From: CAWBYL01 sp963793025 | GTDB lineage: Bacteria > Actinomycetota > Acidimicrobiia > Acidimicrobiales > Acidimicrobilacustridaceae | Length of the DNA stretch: 64,000 nt | Reading direction: 5' to 3' | Assembly: GCA_963793025.1 (NCBI GenBank) | Contig: CAWBYL010000006.1 | Span: forward strand, 1,426,001 to 1,490,000 | In this document: positions 34,055-42,194 of the stretch, piece after piece | Position numbering within the stretch: position 1 is the first letter of the stretch | Layout of the letters: each line of letters opens with the position of its first letter | The notes under the pieces: generated by a model | Told to the model about the DNA's origin: nothing | Database searches by the model: none | Seen by the model: only the letters and a program-made list of their open reading frames with translations | Position numbers and translations under genes: made by a program

Positions 34055-34955
34055 GTGGCCGCTTCGACCCCGATAACCACCTGCTATCGCCACGCCGACC
34101 GCCGGGCCGGTGTGACGTGCCAGCGGTGCGACCGGCCGATCTGCCCGAGTTGCATGACCCAGGCCTCGGTCGGGTTCCAGTGCCCCGAGTGCGTGAAGGG
34201 TGCGGCCAAGGCGTCGCCGGTGATCCGCTTCCGCGACATGCGCCCCGGTCGGCCCATCGTCAGCGAGGTCCTCATCGCCCTCAACGTCCTGGCCATGGTG
34301 GCCGTGCTGGCCACCGGCGGCGACCTGATGAACGGGGGAGGAACCGTCACCACCGACGGCCTGCTGGTCGGCTTCGGCTACACGGTCGAGTCGGGACCGC
34401 TCGGCTTCTCCCGTGTCGCCATCGGTGTGGCCGAGGGGGAGTGGTACCGGGTCATCACCGGTGGTTTCCTCCACTCGGGGATCCTCCACCTCGGCATGAA
34501 CATGCTCCTGCTCTACCTGCTGGGGGCGCAGTTGGAGCCGTTGCTCGGGCGGGTCCGCTTCCTGGCGCTGTACGTCGCCTGCCTGGTGGCCGGCTCGTTC
34601 GGGGTGCTCCTGATCGACCCCACCGCCGCCACCGTCGGAGCATCGGGCGCCGTGTTCGGCCTGATGGGAGCAGCCGTGGTGGCCCAGCGCATGGCGCCCC
34701 GAGCGCGTCGCCCTGGCCAACATCGGAGGGCTCATCGTGGTGAACCTCCTGTTCACCTTCCTGGTCCCGGGCATCTCGGCGGGAGCCCACATCGGCGGTC
34801 TCATCGCCGGCGTCGCCGTCGGTGCGCTGGTGCTGTGGCTGGAGCGGGCGGTGAGGTCGCCGTGGGCGGGAACGCTGGTGTGCGTGGCCGTCACCGGGGT
34901 GTTGTTCGCCGGTTGCATCTGGGCGGCCAACAGCTGGGCCAACCCGATCCTCTGA
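34055..34955 (+). pseudogene. Rhomboid family serine protease with zinc-finger N-terminus, one frameshift
   Basis: The N-terminal 50 residues hold a B-box-like zinc finger (CYRHADRRAGVTCQRC...CPSC...CPEC). A rhomboid membrane domain follows, with GGFLHSGILHLGMNM and the catalytic Ser in VGASGAVFG (about residue 195). The frame then shifts near 34704, where RARRPGQ replaces the expected VALANIGGLIVVN; the other frame continues with the catalytic His in GAHIGGLIAG and a normal end at 34955. Ser and His are thus in different frames. If real, the protein is inactive; if an error, this is an ordinary actinobacterial rhomboid of about 299 residues. Confidence 0.85.
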
Positions 34956-34980
34956 CGCTCCCGGCCCCTTCACCTTCTAC

Positions 34981-35032
34981 CGAAACGATGCGCATCCCGC
35001 GTGCCAGGGCACGCGGGATGCGCATCGTTTCG
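34981..35032. repeat. Dispersed palindrome, copy C (perfect)
   Basis: Two perfectly complementary 25-nt arms (34981-35005, 35008-35032) with a 2-nt spacer. Outer part CGAAACGATGCGC as in copies A and B. Between convergent stops. Confidence 0.9.
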
Positions 35033-35057
35033 GGGAGCCGTGATTCGGGGAGCCGTG
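35029..35057. repeat. 14-bp direct repeat
   Basis: TTCGGGGAGCCGTG occurs twice (35029-35042, 35044-35057), starting inside the right arm of palindrome C. Confidence 0.8.
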
Positions 35058-35065
35058 TTGGGGGG

Positions 35066-35107
35066 CGGGGCGGGGAAGTCGGGGCGGGGAAGTCGGGGCG
35101 GGGAAGT
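35066..35107. repeat. Three tandem copies of a G-rich 14-mer
   Basis: CGGGGCGGGGAAGT three times without interruption, ending at the stop codon of the SRPBCC gene. The G-runs could form a quadruplex on the plus strand. Confidence 0.85.
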
Positions 35108-35556
35108 CAGCGAGCGGAGCCGGACTCCACGATCTTCTTCAGGCCATGGAGGTTGCGGGCCCACACGAGGCGCAGAACCTGACCGCCCACCAGAGCACCG
35201 ATGGGGCCACCCATCCACAGCGGGAACTTCAACGTCTCCTTCCAGGTGAACCGGGTGCGTCCGCCGCTCAGTCGCTTGAGGCGAAACTGGCCGGTACCGG
35301 TGACCATCCCGACGTGGCGCACGCCCATGGCACGGCGTGGCTTCCATCGGGTGATCTCCATCTGGTCCGTGAGCCGGAAGGGGCCGACCTTCGTGTCGCA
35401 GTCGAACGTGGTGCCGACCCCGGACCGAGATCTCGACGTGAAGCGGATGGCCACGGCGTCGTGCATCCAGTCGACGTGGTCCTCGACGTGGCGCACCACC
35501 TCCCAGACCTCGGCCGGCGTGGCGTCGATGACGGTGCTGACGCGGATGCCGGCCAT
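35107..35556 (-). CDS. SRPBCC family protein
   Basis: A 149-residue START/polyketide-cyclase-fold protein: VSTVIDATPAEVWEVVRHVEDH at the N-terminus, a central strand set (GVGTTFDCDTKVG) and a long C-terminal helix (LVWARNLHGLKKIVE). Members bind hydrophobic ligands; this one is not assignable further. ATG 35556 is used because the longer frame would overlap the divergent IMPase-like gene. TAGCAT on the reverse strand ends 8 nt before it. Confidence 0.85.
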   Translation of the reverse strand: MAGIRVSTVIDATPAEVWEVVRHVEDHVDWMHDAVAIRFTSRSRSGVGTTFDCDTKVGPFRLTDQMEITRWKPRRAMGVRHVGMVTGTGQFRLKRLSGGRTRFTWKETLKFPLWMGGPIGALVGGQVLRLVWARNLHGLKKIVESGSAR

Positions 35557-35564
35557 GGACGGGC

Positions 35565-35570
35565 ATGCTA
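35565..35570 (-). promoter_or_regulatory. -10 box of the SRPBCC gene (leaderless type)
   Basis: TAGCAT on the reverse strand, 8 nt before ATG 35556. Confidence 0.4.
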
Positions 35571-35575
35571 GGGAC

Positions 35576-36556
35576 GTGACCGCCAGCGACGCCCAGCCGG
35601 AGCCCGAGACCGTGTCCGGACAGGTTGTCGACGAGCTCGACGGGCTGGCCCTCGCCCTGGTCGAGGTGGGACGTCGGGTTCGTGACGCAGTCCGCTCCGG
35701 TGTGGTCGGCGGCGTGGGCCACGACGGCGGCGGCGACGACCACCGAATCGTGCGGTCAGAGGGCGGGGACGACGTGTTCGGCGTCGACGCTCGGGCCGAG
35801 GACGCCCTGGCCGAAGCTCTCTCCGGGCTGGGTGCGCGATGGCCCGGCCTGGCCGTGGTCGAGGGCCACGACGATCCGATCGTGGTGGGCACCGCCGCCG
35901 GACCGTGGCGCTACATCGTCGATCCCGTCGACGGCACCCGCGGCCTGCTCGCCGGGAAGCGCAGCGCGTGGGTGCTCATGGGCGCCGGGCGCCACGCCGA
36001 GACGCTCGAGGACCTCGAGATCGGCGCCGCCGTGGAGATCCCGACCCGTCGGGCCGCGGTCGGTCTCGTCGCCCACGCCGTGGTGGGCGGACCGGCCCAC
36101 GCCGTCGACGACGATCTGACCGGCGCCGGTCGCCCCCCGCAGCCGGTGGTGCTGACCCCCCGCGGCGGCGACCTGGCCCGGCGCTTCGTCACCGTCGTCC
36201 GTCTCGCTCCCGGAAGCCACGCGCCGATCGGTGCGTGGGCCGACCAGCATCTCGCCGGGCTCGAGGTGTACGACGACCTGGTTCCGTGCACGGGTGGTTA
36301 CCTGATCGGACTGGCCGCCGGGAACGACGCCGCCGTCTTCGATCCCCGGCCCCTCCTCGTGCCCGGTCACCTGGCCGCCCACCCCTACGACATGGCCTGC
36401 CTGGTCGTCACTCGCGCCGCCGGCGCGATCGTGGAGGCCCTGCCTCCCGGCCCGCTCGACATCCCCCTCGACTGCACCACCCCGGTGGCCTGGGCCGGCT
36501 ACGCCGACGCCGAGGTGGCCGCGCGCCTGCGACCTCCTCCCCACTCCTTCGGCTGA
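35576..36556 (+). CDS. Inositol monophosphatase family protein
   Basis: A 326-residue IMPase/FBPase-fold protein. The metal motif DPVDGTRG is at about residue 118, with VEGHDDP upstream (Glu-His rather than the usual GEE) and HPYDMACLVVTRAAGAI near the C-terminus, where the second metal Asp lies. Substrate unknown; possibilities include inositol phosphate or another sugar phosphate. The GTG start is 20 bp from the divergent SRPBCC gene. Confidence 0.83.
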   Translation: MTASDAQPEPETVSGQVVDELDGLALALVEVGRRVRDAVRSGVVGGVGHDGGGDDHRIVRSEGGDDVFGVDARAEDALAEALSGLGARWPGLAVVEGHDDPIVVGTAAGPWRYIVDPVDGTRGLLAGKRSAWVLMGAGRHAETLEDLEIGAAVEIPTRRAAVGLVAHAVVGGPAHAVDDDLTGAGRPPQPVVLTPRGGDLARRFVTVVRLAPGSHAPIGAWADQHLAGLEVYDDLVPCTGGYLIGLAAGNDAAVFDPRPLLVPGHLAAHPYDMACLVVTRAAGAIVEALPPGPLDIPLDCTTPVAWAGYADAEVAARLRPPPHSFG

Positions 36557-36629
36557 CAGGGCGGCACGGAGCGCCGCCGTGGGGCGACGCTGGGGCTCGC
36601 GACCGCCCCCTGGAATCGAGTCCATAGAT

Positions 36630-36650
36630 CGTCGCCCCGGTAGGGCGACG
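36630..36650. terminator. Hairpin between convergent stops
   Basis: CGTCGCCC-CGGTA-GGGCGACG, a perfect 8-bp stem between the IMPase-like and galT stops. A related GGGGCGACGCTGGGGCTCGC sequence precedes it near 36579. Confidence 0.55.
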
Positions 36651-36667
36651 CTCGGTCTCGCTGCCGG

Positions 36668-37654
36668 TCACGCCCGACGCAACTCGGTGGCCGCCTGTTC
36701 GGGCGCCACGATGTTGATGAGCACGCCGGTGCCGGCCTCGAACCCGGCCACGCTGGTGAGCCGGGGCAGGACGTGGATGTGCCAGTGGAAACGGTCGTTC
36801 GCGTGGTGTGGCGCGGTGTGGAACACGAGGTTGTAGGCGGCATCGCCGACCAGTCGCCCGAGGGAGGCCAGCACGTCGCGGACCGCCCGACCAGCGGCCA
36901 CCAGGTCGCCGGGTTGCCCGTCGGCCAAGTGGCCCTCGTGCCGGCGGGGCACGACCAGCATCTCGTAGGGGGTCGCGCTCCAGAACGGACAGAGCACGGT
37001 GACCCGGTCGTCCACCAGCACCACACGGTGACCGGCCTCCACCTCGTCGCCGACGGTGGCACAGAGGAGGCAACCATCTCCATGAGCCGGCTCACGGTTC
37101 GCGAAGGCGGCGAACCCGTCCAGCTCCGCCCGGAGCTCGTCAGGGACGAAGGGGATGCCGAGCAGCTGTCCGTGGGGGTGCTCGAGGGACGCGCCGGCCT
37201 CTCGCCCGTGGTTCACGATCGACTGGGTGTAGCGGATCGAGGCATGGGCGGCGTGCTCCTCGAAGCGATCCCGGACGGCGGCCATCACCAGACCCACCTG
37301 CCGGTCGTCGAGATCGGCCCAGCTGCCGTGGTGGTCCGGTGAGAACACCAACACCTCGTGGATGCCCCGCCCCGGTGCCTGACGGAACACCGATCCGAGA
37401 TCCTCGACCTCGAAGGGCCCACTGCCCTCGAAGGCGGGGTAGAGGTTGGGGACCACCCGCACCAGCCAGTCGCCCCGGCGCCCGTAGGTCTCCAGCGCCG
37501 GGGGCGTCGCTTCCTCGTGGCCCGGGCAGAACGGACAGTCGCCGAGGGGTGCAGGAGCCGCGAGCTGGGGGGCGAACTCGCCGGGTCGGGAGGCCCGCTC
37601 GGCGGCGATGGCGACCCATCGGTTGGTGAGGGGGTTGAGTCGGAGTTGGCTCAC
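36668..37654 (-). CDS. galT: Galactose-1-phosphate uridylyltransferase
   Basis: A 328-residue GalT of the Leloir pathway: exchanges UMP between UDP-glucose and galactose-1-phosphate. NPLTNRWV at the start, zinc ligands CPFC (about residue 40), and the active-site HPHGQ (about 158) are present, with DRFHWHIHVLPR near the C-terminus. It uses the product of GalU (4.3 kb). galK and galE are not in the window. Confidence 0.93.
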   Translation of the reverse strand: MSQLRLNPLTNRWVAIAAERASRPGEFAPQLAAPAPLGDCPFCPGHEEATPPALETYGRRGDWLVRVVPNLYPAFEGSGPFEVEDLGSVFRQAPGRGIHEVLVFSPDHHGSWADLDDRQVGLVMAAVRDRFEEHAAHASIRYTQSIVNHGREAGASLEHPHGQLLGIPFVPDELRAELDGFAAFANREPAHGDGCLLCATVGDEVEAGHRVVLVDDRVTVLCPFWSATPYEMLVVPRRHEGHLADGQPGDLVAAGRAVRDVLASLGRLVGDAAYNLVFHTAPHHANDRFHWHIHVLPRLTSVAGFEAGTGVLINIVAPEQAATELRRA

Positions 37655-37705
37655 GAGATCGGATTTGGTGCCGGTGGTACTCGTGGTAGGGGCACCGCGC
37701 GCAAC

Positions 37706-38473
37706 CTACCGCAGGCGCGCCGCTCGATAGCTCGACACGTGGACGCTGCTGTCGTCTCCGAAGGGGGCGCCTCGCCAGTCCTGGTCCCGGCGCTCCAGCT
37801 CGAGACCGACCGAGAGGGCCATGGCGTCCAGCTGCTCCGGAGTCACGTAGCGGACGCGCCACGGACGGAGTCGCACCGAGCCGTCGCGCAGCTCGACGTG
37901 CTGCCCGGTGACCACCTGGTGCTCGGGGTCGTGCTCCGTGCAGGTGAGCACGACCGCCTCCGAGGTGACCCGGCTGACGTCGAGCGACGTCCGCGGCACG
38001 TCGTCGGGATCGGCGGGCACGTAGGCCTCGACCACCAGCGAGCCGGTTGGGGCGAGGAGCTCCGCCACTGCGCCCAGGCAGCCGTGTTGGGCGGCGGCGC
38101 TGTCGAGGTTGAGGAACGTGTTGTAGGCGCAGAACACCAGCCCGAACCCCGAGGGAGGCACCGCCCCCGCTGCGTCGAGGGCCGGTCGCGGGTCAGCCAT
38201 GTCGGCGAGCACGGTCGTCACGCCGGTGGCTCCGGGCTTGGCCGCCAGCCGGTCGAGCATCGCCGCGGAAGCATCGACACCCACCACGGTCAGGCCTCGC
38301 TCGGACAGGGGGAGGGCCAGCCTTCCCGTCCCCACGCCGAGCTCGAGCACAGGGGATCCCGCGGCCCGCTCGGCGAGGTGATCGACGGTCCCCTCCGTGT
38401 CGAAGGTGTCCTCGTACCAGTCGTCGTAGACGTCGGCGAACGAATCGCCGTAGCGGGCTGCGTCATCGAGCAC
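37706..38473 (-). CDS. Class I SAM-dependent methyltransferase
   Basis: A 255-residue methyltransferase. SAM motif I is VLELGVGTGRLALPL (about residues 41-55), motif II VVGVDASAAML, followed by VLADMADP and FGLVFCAYNTFLNL. The N-terminal YDDWYEDTF is typical of small-molecule methyltransferases of this fold. Substrate unknown. I use GTG 38473; the frame is open to 38497. CAGACT lies 6 nt before that GTG. Confidence 0.85.
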   Translation of the reverse strand: MLDDAARYGDSFADVYDDWYEDTFDTEGTVDHLAERAAGSPVLELGVGTGRLALPLSERGLTVVGVDASAAMLDRLAAKPGATGVTTVLADMADPRPALDAAGAVPPSGFGLVFCAYNTFLNLDSAAAQHGCLGAVAELLAPTGSLVVEAYVPADPDDVPRTSLDVSRVTSEAVVLTCTEHDPEHQVVTGQHVELRDGSVRLRPWRVRYVTPEQLDAMALSVGLELERRDQDWRGAPFGDDSSVHVSSYRAARLR

Positions 38474-38538
38474 GCCGCCAGTCTGGCCGGGCCACAATGG
38501 GATGGCGGCCCGGCGGAGGCCGACCCCTGGAGGTGGCA

Positions 38539-39369
38539 GTGGTCCAATCGGCAGCGAGCGTGCGCCCGTTCGAGCCGGCGACCCTCACCGACCTACTCGA
38601 CGGCGGCTACCGGCTGCTGCGGTCCCGACCCGGACCCGTCCTCGGGCTGACGGCCCTCGCCGTGGTGCCCGCTCAGTTGCTGAGCGGGATCGCCGCCCTC
38701 GATTCGGTGCAGCAGGTGGAGGCGTCGTTCGGGCCGACGGCCGGATTCGGGAACAACGACTTCGGCGCGGGGCAGTTCGCCGCGGTGGCCGGGGCCAGCC
38801 TCCTTCGTTCTCTCTCGCTCATGTTCCTCGGCGCCGCTCTCACCTTCGTGGTGCTGGGGGAGCACAGCGGCGAGCAGCTCGGGCTCGGTGCCGCCTTGCG
38901 ATCGGCCTTGCGTCGCACCGGCGGACTCCTCGGTTCGTGGCCGCTCCTGCTCGCCGGCTCGGCCGTGGCCACCGTGGCCTGCTATCTGCCCCTCGGCGTC
39001 TGGCTCACGTTCACCGCCGTGGTGGCGCCCGCGGTGGCCGCCGAGTCACTCGGGCCCATCGCGGGGATCGGCCGCTCGTTCAGCCTCGTGCGCCGACGCT
39101 TCTGGATGTCCCTCGGGGTGGTCCTGCTCTCCACGCTCGTCGCTTCGGTGATCGGCCAGATCTTCACGATCATCCCGCAGGCCATCGCCCTCGCCCTCCC
39201 GTCCGGCGCCGGCGCGGTGGTGGCCACCGTCGCGGCGGCCGCCGCCAGCACGGTGACGACGGGCCCGCTGGTCCTGAGCTGCGTGCTTTTGTACGTCGAC
39301 CTCCGGGTCCGCACCGAGGGTCTCGATCTGCGGCAACGCTCGGCCCAGGCCTTCGCCCGTGCCGGCTGA
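38539..39369 (+). CDS. Polytopic membrane protein, first gene of the MoxR operon
   Basis: A 276-residue membrane protein with about six hydrophobic segments; the pattern (FEPATLTDLLDGGYRLLRSRP at the start, then paired TM hairpins) resembles glycerophosphoryl-diester-phosphodiesterase-like membrane domains. A GGAGG ribosome-binding site at about 38529 supports GTG 38539. The stop overlaps the DUF4129 gene by 11 bp, the first of a chain of overlaps running through the DUF58 gene. Confidence 0.8.
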   Translation: MVQSAASVRPFEPATLTDLLDGGYRLLRSRPGPVLGLTALAVVPAQLLSGIAALDSVQQVEASFGPTAGFGNNDFGAGQFAAVAGASLLRSLSLMFLGAALTFVVLGEHSGEQLGLGAALRSALRRTGGLLGSWPLLLAGSAVATVACYLPLGVWLTFTAVVAPAVAAESLGPIAGIGRSFSLVRRRFWMSLGVVLLSTLVASVIGQIFTIIPQAIALALPSGAGAVVATVAAAAASTVTTGPLVLSCVLLYVDLRVRTEGLDLRQRSAQAFARAG

Positions 39370-39958
39370 CCCCGACGAAGCCCGGCGCCTGGCCGAGGAC
39401 ATCCTGTCGCGGCCGGAGTACCAGCCGCCCCGCCGGCCGTGGTACTCGGGCGTGCTCGACTGGATCGACGACCTGCTCCGTCGCCTGTTCTCCGGGCTCG
39501 GGGGGAACGGCGGGAGCCGGATCGTCGCCTGGGTCGTGATCGCCCTGCTCGTCGCCGGCGCCGCGGTGGTGATCGTGCTGAGCGTGCGGGCCTTTCGCGA
39601 CCGTGGCGCCCGAGACGTGAAGCCCCAGGTCCGCGCCCGGCGCCAGACGCCGGTCGACTGGGACGCCGAGGCCCGCCGGCTGGAGTCGGAGGGGCGTTGG
39701 CGGCTCGGTCTGCGGGCCCGGTACCGCGCTCTCGCCGCCGATCTGGCCGGTCGCCAGATGCTCGACGTCGCCGAGGCCCGCACCACGGGGGAGCATCGGC
39801 GCGAGGTGGGGGAGGCCGCGCCCACGGTGGCCGACGACTTCTCCGACGCCGCCGAGCTGTTCGATCAGGCCTGGTACGGAGGACGTCCCACCGGTCTCGA
39901 CGAAGCTGAGCGGTTCGCCGAGCTGTCGGAGCGGGTTCGGCGCGGAGCTCGGTCGTGA
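39359..39958 (+). CDS. DUF4129 domain protein
   Basis: A 199-residue protein with one TM segment (about residues 55-75) and a cytoplasmic C-terminal DUF4129 region (LESEGRWRLGLRARYRALAADLAGRQ, then FDQAWYGGRP). DUF4129 proteins regularly accompany MoxR and DUF58 genes. Function unknown; probably part of a membrane complex with its neighbours. GTG start overlapping the previous gene. Confidence 0.87.
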   Translation: MPADPDEARRLAEDILSRPEYQPPRRPWYSGVLDWIDDLLRRLFSGLGGNGGSRIVAWVVIALLVAGAAVVIVLSVRAFRDRGARDVKPQVRARRQTPVDWDAEARRLESEGRWRLGLRARYRALAADLAGRQMLDVAEARTTGEHRREVGEAAPTVADDFSDAAELFDQAWYGGRPTGLDEAERFAELSERVRRGARS

Positions 39959-41217
39959 CCGCGTCGGTGGGGGCGGCCTCGTCGGCGTCAGGTACCGGTC
40001 GCCGACGGCAGGCCACGATCGGACTGGTGATCGCGGCCCTCGTCGTCGCGGCCCTCGTCGTGGTCGCCCTCGCCGCCCCCGGCCGCCGCTCGTCGGGCAC
40101 TCCGCTGGACCCGACCTCGACCGCCCCCCTCGGCACGCGGGCGGCGGTCGAGCTGGCCGGCCGCCTCGGAGCCGACGTGGACGTGACCTCGAACCTGCCC
40201 GGCGACGACACCGATGTCGCCGTGCTCTTCGAGGACCTGGTCGAGGGGTCATCAGCCGATGCCCTCCGCCGTTGGGTGGCCGATGGCCACACCCTCGTGG
40301 TGGCCGAGCCGGCGAGCGAGCTGGCCCCCGATGCGTCCTACCTCGATCGTTCCACCGGCGCCCTCGACCGTGGTCGATGCGACATCGTCGCACCGCCCGG
40401 GTTCGCCGCCCTGTCGACCCTCGCCCTGAACGGTCCCACCGCGGCCTTCGGTCCGGTGGACAGCATCTCGGGCGAGGTGACCGGGTGCTTCGACGACGGC
40501 GACGGCCCCGTCGTCGTCTCCGAAGCGGTGGGCGCCGGTCGGATCGTCTCCCTCGGCGCCCCGTGGTTCTTCACCAACGACGCCCTCGCCCTCGACGATG
40601 ACGCCGGTCTCTGGGCCGCCCTGGCCGTGCCCATGCCCGGCACCCGGCTGGCCGTCCTCGTCGCCGGCGACCAGGGTGAACCCGTCCAGGCGCCGGACGC
40701 CGGCTCGCTCGGTGACGCTCTCCCCGTGGGCGTGGGGCTCGCCATCCTGCAGCTGCTCGTGGCCTTCGTCGTCTACGCCCTCTACCGGTCCCGGCGTCTG
40801 GGCCGACCCGTCGCCGAGGATCCGCCGGTGAGCATCGCCGGGTCGGAGCTGGTGCGGGCCGTGGGTGGCCTGCTCGGCCACGCTCGCGCCCACGACCGCG
40901 CTGCTGGGTCGCTGCGGTCGTCGGCCCGCCGCCGCCTGGCCGATCGCTTCGGGCTCCCGCCCCAGGCCGGCGCCGAGCTCGTCGTCGCCACCCTCGCCGC
41001 CCGCACCGCGATTCCCCGCTCGCGCCTCGAGGCCGCGCTCATCGACGCCCCCGTCGCCGACGACGCCGCCCTCGCCGCGCTCGGTCGCGAGCTCGACGCC
41101 GTCGTGGTCGCCGCCCTCGGCGGGGGCCCGTCCGGGGTGGGCCCGACCGCTGCCCACGACCTGGAACCGTTCCGCCCACCACCTGCCGGCGACCAGTCGC
41201 CTGATGGGAGCTCGTAG
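39955..41217 (+). CDS. DUF4350 domain membrane protein
   Basis: A 420-residue protein: TM segment at about residues 22-42, an extracytoplasmic DUF4350 domain (TRAAVELAGRLGADVDVTSN, DALRRWVADGHTLVVAEP), a second TM segment at about 262-282 and a cytoplasmic helical part. Its start overlaps DUF4129 by 4 bp. Same operon; role unknown. Confidence 0.87.
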   Translation: MTASVGAASSASGTGRRRQATIGLVIAALVVAALVVVALAAPGRRSSGTPLDPTSTAPLGTRAAVELAGRLGADVDVTSNLPGDDTDVAVLFEDLVEGSSADALRRWVADGHTLVVAEPASELAPDASYLDRSTGALDRGRCDIVAPPGFAALSTLALNGPTAAFGPVDSISGEVTGCFDDGDGPVVVSEAVGAGRIVSLGAPWFFTNDALALDDDAGLWAALAVPMPGTRLAVLVAGDQGEPVQAPDAGSLGDALPVGVGLAILQLLVAFVVYALYRSRRLGRPVAEDPPVSIAGSELVRAVGGLLGHARAHDRAAGSLRSSARRRLADRFGLPPQAGAELVVATLAARTAIPRSRLEAALIDAPVADDAALAALGRELDAVVVAALGGGPSGVGPTAAHDLEPFRPPPAGDQSPDGSS

Positions 41218-42194
41218 TGACGCTCGACCCGACGCCCGCCGGATCAAACGATCCCCGCGCCGCGATCACCGCCCTCCGCGACGAGGTCGCCAAGGTCGTG
41301 GTGGGACAGGAGGGGACCGTCTCCGGGATCGTCCTCGCCCTTCTCGTCCGTGGCCACGTCCTGCTCGAGGGGGTGCCGGGCACGGCCAAGACTCTCCTCG
41401 TCAAGACGGTGGCGGCCGCCCTCGACCTCGACGTCACCCGGGTGCAGTTCACGCCCGATCTGATGCCCTCCGACCTGCTCGGTCAGGTGGTGTACCGCCA
41501 GGGTGAGGGCACGTTCTCCTTCCGCCAGGGCCCGGTGTTCACCAACCTGCTGCTGGCCGACGAGGTGAACCGCACACCGCCGAAGACCCAGGCTGCGCTG
41601 CTCGAGGCGATGGAGGAGCGGCAGGTGTCGATCGAGGGGGAGACCCGCCGTCTGCCCGACCCGTTCCTCGTGATCGCCACGCAGAACCCGATCGAGTACG
41701 AGGGGACGTACCCCCTGCCCGAGGCCCAGCTGGATCGATTCCTCTTCAAGCTGGACGTGGGATACCCGTCGGCCGACGAGGAGCTCGACGTCCTCACTCG
41801 CCACGATCGGGGCCTCGACCCCCACGACATCGCTGCCGCCGGCGTGCGACCGGTCGCCGGGGCCGCCGATCTGGATCGGGCCCGCGCCGCGGTCGACGAG
41901 CTAACGGTCGAGACGCCGGTGCTCGAGTACATCGTCTCAGTGGTGCGGGCGACCCGCGACTCTCCGTCGCTCGCTCTCGGCGTGTCCCCCCGCGGCGCCA
42001 CCGCGCTGCTCCACGCGGCCAAGGCCTGGGCCTGGCTGTCGGGGCGGGGATACGTCACCCCCGACGAGGTGAAGGCGGTGGCCAAGCCCACACTGCGACA
42101 CCGGCTGATGGTGCGGCCCGAGCTCGAGCTCGAAGGTGTCACCCCTGACGGCGTGCTCGAATCGGTCCTGGCCACGGTGCCCGTGCCCCGGTGA
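41217..42194 (+). CDS. MoxR family AAA+ ATPase
   Basis: A 325-residue MoxR ATPase. Walker A EGVPGTAKT (about residue 46), Walker B LLLADEVNR (about 110), sensor 1 IATQNPIEYEGTYPLPEAQL (about 143-162) and the C-terminal lid are complete. MoxR proteins act as chaperones for assembly of vWA-domain partners, here most likely the adjacent DUF58 protein. The GTG overlaps the previous stop by 1 bp and the DUF58 start by 4 bp. Confidence 0.95.
   Translation: MTLDPTPAGSNDPRAAITALRDEVAKVVVGQEGTVSGIVLALLVRGHVLLEGVPGTAKTLLVKTVAAALDLDVTRVQFTPDLMPSDLLGQVVYRQGEGTFSFRQGPVFTNLLLADEVNRTPPKTQAALLEAMEERQVSIEGETRRLPDPFLVIATQNPIEYEGTYPLPEAQLDRFLFKLDVGYPSADEELDVLTRHDRGLDPHDIAAAGVRPVAGAADLDRARAAVDELTVETPVLEYIVSVVRATRDSPSLALGVSPRGATALLHAAKAWAWLSGRGYVTPDEVKAVAKPTLRHRLMVRPELELEGVTPDGVLESVLATVPVPR

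Noticed and set aside
34055..35182. Rhomboid read as a 375-residue ORF
   Set aside because: After about 34704 the frame is wrong; it continues through palindrome C. The true end is at 34955 in another frame.
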